Assembly (NCBI GenBank): GCA_944323285.1
Contig: CALURV010000031.1
Location: 1 to 64,000 of the forward strand
Direction of reading: 5' to 3'
Length of the DNA stretch: 64,000 nucleotides
Origin: Candidatus Gastranaerophilales bacterium
GTDB lineage: Bacteria; Cyanobacteriota; Vampirovibrionia; Gastranaerophilales; Gastranaerophilaceae
This document shows, in pieces, positions 59,340 through 64,000 of the stretch. The position numbers and the translations under genes were made by a program. Below the pieces are notes generated by a model, which was not told the origin of the DNA, did not search any database, and saw only the letters and a program-made list of their open reading frames with translations. Positions within the stretch are counted from its first letter, which is position 1. Every line of letters starts with the position of its first letter.

Positions 59340-61367
59340 ATGTCAAATATTTCAATAAAATCTACTTCTATTTCAAAAAAAGATAGTGCTTCAAATATTG
59401 GAAATAGTGAGTTTTTTAAGCTAAAAAAAGAGTATGAAAAACAAAAAAGAAAAATGCAGAAGACAGATTTCGCTAATTCTCCCGTAGCACTAGAAAAAGA
59501 ATTAACCTTATTAACTAAGTTAAAGGAACTGGCTGAAAAAGAAGGTCTTTCTGAAGAAGTTAAAAGTATTTTGGATAGAGAACAATCTATATATACAAAA
59601 CTTGCTAATAATCATTTGAATAGTGATTCTGGGTTCTACTACCCTCAGGTTGCTTTTAAGGGAAGTAAATCAAAAGAGTTTAATCTATCACCAAATAATG
59701 GTTTTACACGAGGATATAGCCTTGAATTTCTAGAAGATATTGATGAACAAGAGTTTGTTAATATGTTTAAATCTTTATATCCTGATATTATGTTAGATGA
59801 AAATGCCGAAGCTATAATTAAAATATTGGGCAGTAAAAATTTTGGAGCTTCTAATGCTGCTTATATTATAAAAAAGTGCATGGATGATAAGGGACATATT
59901 TCTGTTGATAAGCTTTGTACTATAAAACTACTTACTGATGCAGAAATGACAAGTGCTGTTATTCCACAAATTCTGGAAGAATTCGCTTTTTTTGATGAAA
60001 AATCGCAGCAAGAAAAAATAGACCTTGATTCTTGTAAAAAAATATGTGACTTCAAATACTTGGGTTTTAGTGATATTGATAGTTTACATCTTACAAGATA
60101 CCTAAATTCAAATTTAAGCGATTCAGATTCTGTTGTTAAAAATATATTAAGAATGAATAAATCAGGAATAAGTTCAGATGCTATTTTAAGAATATTCGAT
60201 GCTTTAAGAACTTATGATGTTGAAACGGGAAAAGATAATATTAGTAATTCTTCTGTCCAATCTGTTATAAGAATAAAAAAAGCCTTAATTTTGGCAAGAA
60301 ACAATGAAAAAACCGAACGTAATAATCCCATTAATTTACTGGGGATACAAAAATTTTCTTTCGGAAATGATATTATGATTGTTAAGGATGGTGAGATTAA
60401 ATGTATCTCGCCAGTTGAAGGCGAAAGTGTTTTTAGTCTTCAACAACAATATGATGAAATGATATCAAAAATCGAAGATAATTTATTAATTAATTTTGTA
60501 AATAAATATAAAGATAAAAATGGTGAAATTGATTCAAAATATGTTAGAACACTTATCGCATTGAGACATTATGGTATAACTTATGGACCACTATTAAATA
60601 TGATTGATATGTGTATTAATAAAAATGGAAGTATTGATAAAAATACATTGGAAACAATAGAAACACTTAAAAAGTCAGGGGCTTTAAGTGAGGATATTAC
60701 TTTAATATTGAGTTCCATTAAAAAAGATAGCGATGAATTATATAATCAAGCTGATATTAATAATGCATCAATACTTACGTCACAAGTTATACCAGGTCAA
60801 ATAGTCGTTACTTTATTACCTGATATTGCTAAAGATGAAAACTTAAAAGATTTTGTTATTGATTTTTCATCGCTTATGGAAGATAAAAAATATCTTATTG
60901 ATTTAGTTAATCTTGTCAAAGACGATAAAGGAAATATTGATGAAAATGCAATGGATGTTATTTATAATCTTGCACAAAATATTTTAGATAAGGATAATTC
61001 TATTAATATGAAAGAATTCCTTGGACAGGCAGCTCGCATTTTGAATTCTGCAAAGAATGATGGAGATGATAATGTTAATGATGAAGGTGCCGGAATTGTT
61101 GCTATAATGTGTCAAAATTCTCAATCAATAGATGATATTGTTGCTGTACTTGATGCTTGTCATGATTCTAAAGGTTGTATTGATAAAAAACTATCTGAAT
61201 TAACTTGGAAAATGAGTCTCCAAAAAGCAGATAGTAATCAAATATTAAAACTTATTGTTTCTTGCAAAAAGGAAGAAAATATCAATTATAATTTGATTGA
61301 TACTATTATTTCTTTCTTTAATTCTAATGTACCAATAGAAAAAATTCTTAAATTTGCTTTGAATTGA
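59340..61367 (+). CDS. Large helical repeat protein with SFG-like motif
   Basis: 675 aa from ATG 59340 (AGGAGA 11 bases upstream). A Lys/Ser-rich coiled-coil N-terminus (~1-95) leads to YYPQVAFKG, a variant of the SFG/SFKG motif. Then come degenerate units of ~35-65 residues built on DKxGxID followed by a long helix (DDKGHISVDKL, KDKNGEIDSKY, NKNGSIDKNTL, DDKGNIDENAM, DSKGCIDKKL). The loops look like decayed EF-hands, but the acidic spacing is incomplete. Similar units occur in the 410-1687 protein. No signal peptide. Function unknown. Confidence 0.85.
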   Translation: MSNISIKSTSISKKDSASNIGNSEFFKLKKEYEKQKRKMQKTDFANSPVALEKELTLLTKLKELAEKEGLSEEVKSILDREQSIYTKLANNHLNSDSGFYYPQVAFKGSKSKEFNLSPNNGFTRGYSLEFLEDIDEQEFVNMFKSLYPDIMLDENAEAIIKILGSKNFGASNAAYIIKKCMDDKGHISVDKLCTIKLLTDAEMTSAVIPQILEEFAFFDEKSQQEKIDLDSCKKICDFKYLGFSDIDSLHLTRYLNSNLSDSDSVVKNILRMNKSGISSDAILRIFDALRTYDVETGKDNISNSSVQSVIRIKKALILARNNEKTERNNPINLLGIQKFSFGNDIMIVKDGEIKCISPVEGESVFSLQQQYDEMISKIEDNLLINFVNKYKDKNGEIDSKYVRTLIALRHYGITYGPLLNMIDMCINKNGSIDKNTLETIETLKKSGALSEDITLILSSIKKDSDELYNQADINNASILTSQVIPGQIVVTLLPDIAKDENLKDFVIDFSSLMEDKKYLIDLVNLVKDDKGNIDENAMDVIYNLAQNILDKDNSINMKEFLGQAARILNSAKNDGDDNVNDEGAGIVAIMCQNSQSIDDIVAVLDACHDSKGCIDKKLSELTWKMSLQKADSNQILKLIVSCKKEENINYNLIDTIISFFNSNVPIEKILKFALN

Positions 61368-61374
61368 TTTTATT

Positions 61375-61524
61375 TCAATTTTCTTCATCTATCCATACAT
61401 AAGTTTTACTTAAAGTAGCAGCAAAGGGATTATTTAAATCTCTATAATTATTAGAATTTGATATAAATTCATTGATATATTTTATTCTTTCTTTTATTTC
61501 ATAAAAGTACTTTTTTATATTCAT
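61375..61524 (-). CDS. Possible small protein of unknown function
   Basis: 49 aa (MNIKKYFYEIKERIKYINEF..., ending TYVWIDEEN), convergent with the 675-aa gene with 7 bp between stops. The frame is open further upstream and AAGGA lies ~25 bases before this ATG, so the start is uncertain. Composition is protein-like but evidence is limited. Confidence 0.4.
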   Translation of the reverse strand: MNIKKYFYEIKERIKYINEFISNSNNYRDLNNPFAATLSKTYVWIDEEN

Positions 61525-61638
61525 AATTAAATATCCAACATATAATTCCTTCTTTATTTTATTTTTTTTATGGAGAAAAAAACAGCTACTATCTATTAAT
61601 AAATTAGCTTTTTTATTATACTTATGTATAATTTACTT

Positions 61639-62046
61639 ATGAATAAAATTTTAATTGTTGATGATACTAAGTCTTGGTTATTATTTCATAAAGAAGTTAT
61701 AACTGACTTATATAAAAATTATTTTGAAATAATCTTCGCTGAAAGTGCAAAAGAAGCTTTGAATATTATAAAACATAATATGTCAAACCCTTTTGATATA
61801 ATAATTACGGATTTGCAAATGGAAACGGATTTTGAGCCTAAACTTGCAGGAGAATGGTTGATTGAAAATATTCAATCTTCTAAAGAATATAAAAGTTCAA
61901 AAATTATAATTATATCTGCAATGTATAATATTGAAATTGTTGCAAAAAAATATAATGTTGAGTGTCTATCTAAAAATCTTTTAATTAGAAATAAACTTTT
62001 ATTAAAATTTATGTTTGAAAAAATAATGCCTTTTTTGAATAAATAA
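61639..62046 (+). CDS. Receiver-only response regulator
   Basis: 135 aa from ATG 61639. REC domain with acidic pocket in ILIVDDTKSW, phospho-acceptor Asp in DIIITDLQM, Ser/Thr in IIIISAMYN and a Lys-containing loop (ECLSKN). No output domain. An orphan single-domain regulator; partner kinase not in the window. Confidence 0.85.
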   Translation: MNKILIVDDTKSWLLFHKEVITDLYKNYFEIIFAESAKEALNIIKHNMSNPFDIIITDLQMETDFEPKLAGEWLIENIQSSKEYKSSKIIIISAMYNIEIVAKKYNVECLSKNLLIRNKLLLKFMFEKIMPFLNK

Positions 62047-62087
62047 AATTTATATTTGATTTTGTTTGTGTTAGTATAAATTTGATT

Positions 62088-62837
62088 ATGCTTAAACAAG
62101 ACATGTCGAAATATTCAATAATAACACTTGAGGAAGTACATTCAACCAATAGTTATGCACTTGAAAATATATTGTCTTTTGATGATAAAACAGTTATTTT
62201 CTCTTTGCATCAAACTTTAGGTCGTGGAAGATATAATAGAAAATGGATTAGTGATAATTCAGAAAATTTATATCTTTCTTTTGTTTTCAAACCTAACAAT
62301 ATTTCTAATTATCCATTTGCAAATTTAACCCAGTATCTTTCAGTTGTTTTGTGTGATTTATTGAATAAAGATTTTAATTTAAATCCACAAATAAAGTGGC
62401 CAAATGATATATTGGTAGATGGTTATAAAATTTCAGGCATTTTAGCTGAATCTTATATGGAAAATAATCAAATAAAAGCAATAGTTTTAGGATTGGGACT
62501 AAATGTCAACTTGAATAAAAATACAATAGAGTTAATTAATCAAAAAGCAACTTCACTTTCTGTTCTATTGCATAAAAATTTTAATGTGGAAAGCATATTA
62601 AATAGATTATGTGATATGTTTTTTGAAAATTATGATGAATTTGTTTTAAAAGGTTTTGACTTTATAAAAGAATCATACGTAGAAAAATGTAGTTTCCTTG
62701 GAAAAAATATAATCATTCGAGAATTTAATGAAGAAAAACATTATTTTGCAAAATCAATAGATAGTGATGGATTATTAACTGTAATAGATGAAAATAATAT
62801 GGAAAGTAAGATAATAACAGGAGATGTATTATGTTGA
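62088..62837 (+). CDS. birA: Biotin-[acetyl-CoA-carboxylase] ligase
   Basis: 249 aa from ATG 62088; the BPL catalytic domain without the DNA-binding head (class I). Biotin-AMP motif GRGRYNRKW and active-site IKWPNDILVDGYKISGILAE are present. It attaches biotin to carrier domains. It overlaps oadG and precedes oadA, whose biotin carrier is a plausible substrate. Confidence 0.93.
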   Translation: MLKQDMSKYSIITLEEVHSTNSYALENILSFDDKTVIFSLHQTLGRGRYNRKWISDNSENLYLSFVFKPNNISNYPFANLTQYLSVVLCDLLNKDFNLNPQIKWPNDILVDGYKISGILAESYMENNQIKAIVLGLGLNVNLNKNTIELINQKATSLSVLLHKNFNVESILNRLCDMFFENYDEFVLKGFDFIKESYVEKCSFLGKNIIIREFNEEKHYFAKSIDSDGLLTVIDENNMESKIITGDVLC

Positions 62838-63049
62838 ATGAAGGTCTAGCAACAATGGCTGTTGGAATGGGAACAGTATTCTGCTTCCTTACAATATTGT
62901 GGGCCGTTGTTTTTTCTTTGGGAAAGATTATTCAGGTATTAGGTAAATTATTCCCTGAAGAAACAAATGCGGTTGTAAATGCAGTAAAGACTGTATGTAA
63001 TGATTCAGAAATTGCAATTGCTATTGCAGCTGCAAAAATGAGAAAGTAA
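62831..63049 (+). CDS. oadG: Oxaloacetate decarboxylase gamma-chain (OadG) type protein
   Basis: 72 aa. One N-terminal transmembrane helix (LATMAVGMGTVFCFLTILWAVV, given here in two parts) followed by a short soluble tail, as in the gamma/delta subunits of Na+-translocating decarboxylases. It would assemble the carboxyltransferase with the membrane beta subunit. It overlaps birA by 7 bp. Confidence 0.8.
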   Translation: MLNEGLATMAVGMGTVFCFLTILWAVVFSLGKIIQVLGKLFPEETNAVVNAVKTVCNDSEIAIAIAAAKMRK

Positions 63050-63089
63050 AAAGTTAGTTAGGATATAAAGTTATAAAGAGGGAAAGAAA

Positions 63090-64000
63090 ATGGCAAAAAA
63101 ACAAATTAAGGTTATGGATACTTCTTTCAGAGATGGATTTCAGTCTGTATATGGGGCAAGAGTATTTACTAAGGATTTTTTACCTGCACTTGAAGCAGCA
63201 GTTGCAGCTGGTTTAAAACATTTTGAAGTTGGTGGTGGTGCTAGATTCCAATCTCCAATTTTTTATTGTAATGAAAATGCTTTTGATATGATGGATACAA
63301 TTCGAAAAACTGTTGGTCCTGATATTAATTTACAAACTTTAGCAAGAGGTGTTAATGTTGTTGGTTTGGATTCTCAACCTCGTGATATTATCAATCTTCA
63401 TGCCAAAATGTTTAAAAAACATGGTATGACAACTATTAGAAACTTTGATGCTTTGAATGATGTTAACAATCTAATATACTCAGGTCAATGCATAGTTGAC
63501 AACGGTTTAAATCATGAAGTTACAATTACAATGATGGAGCTTCCTATTGGCTGCAGTGGTGCTCATGACGTTGCATTCTATGAAAGAGTATTACGTTCTA
63601 TTTTAGATGCAGGTATTCCTTTTACATCTTTGGCTTTTAAAGATGCATCAGGCACATCTGCTCCTCAAAAAGTTTATGAAACAATTAAAAGAACAAGAGA
63701 ACTTTTAGGAGCTGATGCTCATATCAGATTCCATTCTCATGAAACAGCCGGTACTGGTTTATTGGCATATAGAGCAGCTTTAGATGGTGGTGCTGACGGT
63801 ATAGATTTATCTATGAAACCTGTTTCAGGTGGTACAGCCCAGCCTGATATCGTTTCTATGTGGCATGCATTAAAAGGTACTGAATATGACCTTGGTGTTG
63901 ATATAGAAAAAATTCTTGAAACAGAGGAAATATTTAAAGAATGTATGAAAGATTATTTCTTACCTCCTGAAGCTTTAGCAGTAAATCCTGTAATTATATC
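63090..64000 (+). CDS. oadA: Oxaloacetate decarboxylase alpha / pyruvate carboxylase B-type carboxyltransferase (partial)
   Basis: The frame opens at ATG 63090 (AAGAGGGAA site) and runs out of the window; 303 codons are visible. HMGL-like carboxyltransferase barrel with DTSFRDGFQS at the start, FKDASGTSAP, and metal ligands in RFHSHETAGTG. The biotin carrier domain would lie beyond the edge. Together with OadG and BirA it suggests a Na+-pumping oxaloacetate or methylmalonyl-CoA decarboxylase. Confidence 0.92.
   Translation, partial: MAKKQIKVMDTSFRDGFQSVYGARVFTKDFLPALEAAVAAGLKHFEVGGGARFQSPIFYCNENAFDMMDTIRKTVGPDINLQTLARGVNVVGLDSQPRDIINLHAKMFKKHGMTTIRNFDALNDVNNLIYSGQCIVDNGLNHEVTITMMELPIGCSGAHDVAFYERVLRSILDAGIPFTSLAFKDASGTSAPQKVYETIKRTRELLGADAHIRFHSHETAGTGLLAYRAALDGGADGIDLSMKPVSGGTAQPDIVSMWHALKGTEYDLGVDIEKILETEEIFKECMKDYFLPPEALAVNPVII

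Overview
The window looks like a chromosomal segment of a very AT-rich, fermentative, non-photosynthetic relative of Cyanobacteria, most likely gut Gastranaerophilales (Vampirovibrionia/Melainabacteria). That placement is an inference. It rests on the MinC-MinD-MinE set, two exported SLH-domain proteins, AdhE with Rex, a sensory plus catalytic [FeFe]-hydrogenase cluster, OadA/OadG with BirA, the absence of respiratory or photosynthetic genes, and several large lineage-type proteins carrying a short SFG/SFKG-like motif near the N-terminus.

Layout. 1-9.5 kb: tail of an upstream gene, a truncated initiator-tRNA half, an SFG-motif protein, a sodium:amino-acid symporter, minCDE, an exported HExxH protein, two small regulators and a GH77 glucanotransferase. 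9.8-18.3 kb: fermentation block with adhE, rex and a five-gene cluster of two 2Fe-2S ferredoxins, a PAS-bearing HydS-like hydrogenase, a SpoIIE/PP2C phosphatase and a catalytic-type [FeFe] hydrogenase. 18.5-30 kb: GT-C glycosyltransferase, rpsU, two SLH paralogues, tRNA-Lys, tRNA-Leu, an ankyrin-like protein that seems to use an ACG start, a HEAT-like protein, glyS and tRNA-Asp.

30.1-45.3 kb: a roughly 15.2-kb integrative element inserted at the 3' end of tRNA-Asp and bounded by a 13-bp direct repeat. It carries a large serine recombinase, a replication-initiator-like gene, a small tyrosine recombinase, a Pin-type resolvase, an XRE regulator with a symmetric operator array, and defence-type cargo: type III restriction-modification, Abi/HEPN, a solitary adenine methylase and a nucleotidyl-cyclase-like protein. 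The integrase frame runs through the attachment site. In the integrated state its last 16 codons are antisense tRNA-Asp; in the excised circle it would read on for 36 different codons that lie at the far end of the element.

45.3-64 kb: a frameshifted GNAT gene, a membrane HhH protein, a giant 2388-aa multidomain protein, peroxiredoxin, CtpA, a CoA-disulfide-reductase-like flavoprotein, a TM1266-like regulator, Hsp20, a tandem pair of unknown genes, a 675-aa repeat protein, a receiver-only response regulator, birA, oadG and the start of oadA. The giant protein has a Ser/Thr/Lys-rich head, 14-aa repeats, two copies of a phosphothreonine-lyase-like domain, a Cys-His-Asp transglutaminase-like domain, an FHA domain and a Pro-rich stalk.

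A family of dispersed intergenic repeats (short form about 120 bp, long form about 180 bp, plus fragments) occurs about eleven times in the chromosomal backbone and was not seen inside the integrative element. The copies contain two or three hairpins, one with compensatory base changes. The strongest novelty candidates are the giant phospholyase/FHA/transglutaminase-like protein, the attachment-site-spanning integrase gene, and this repeat family.
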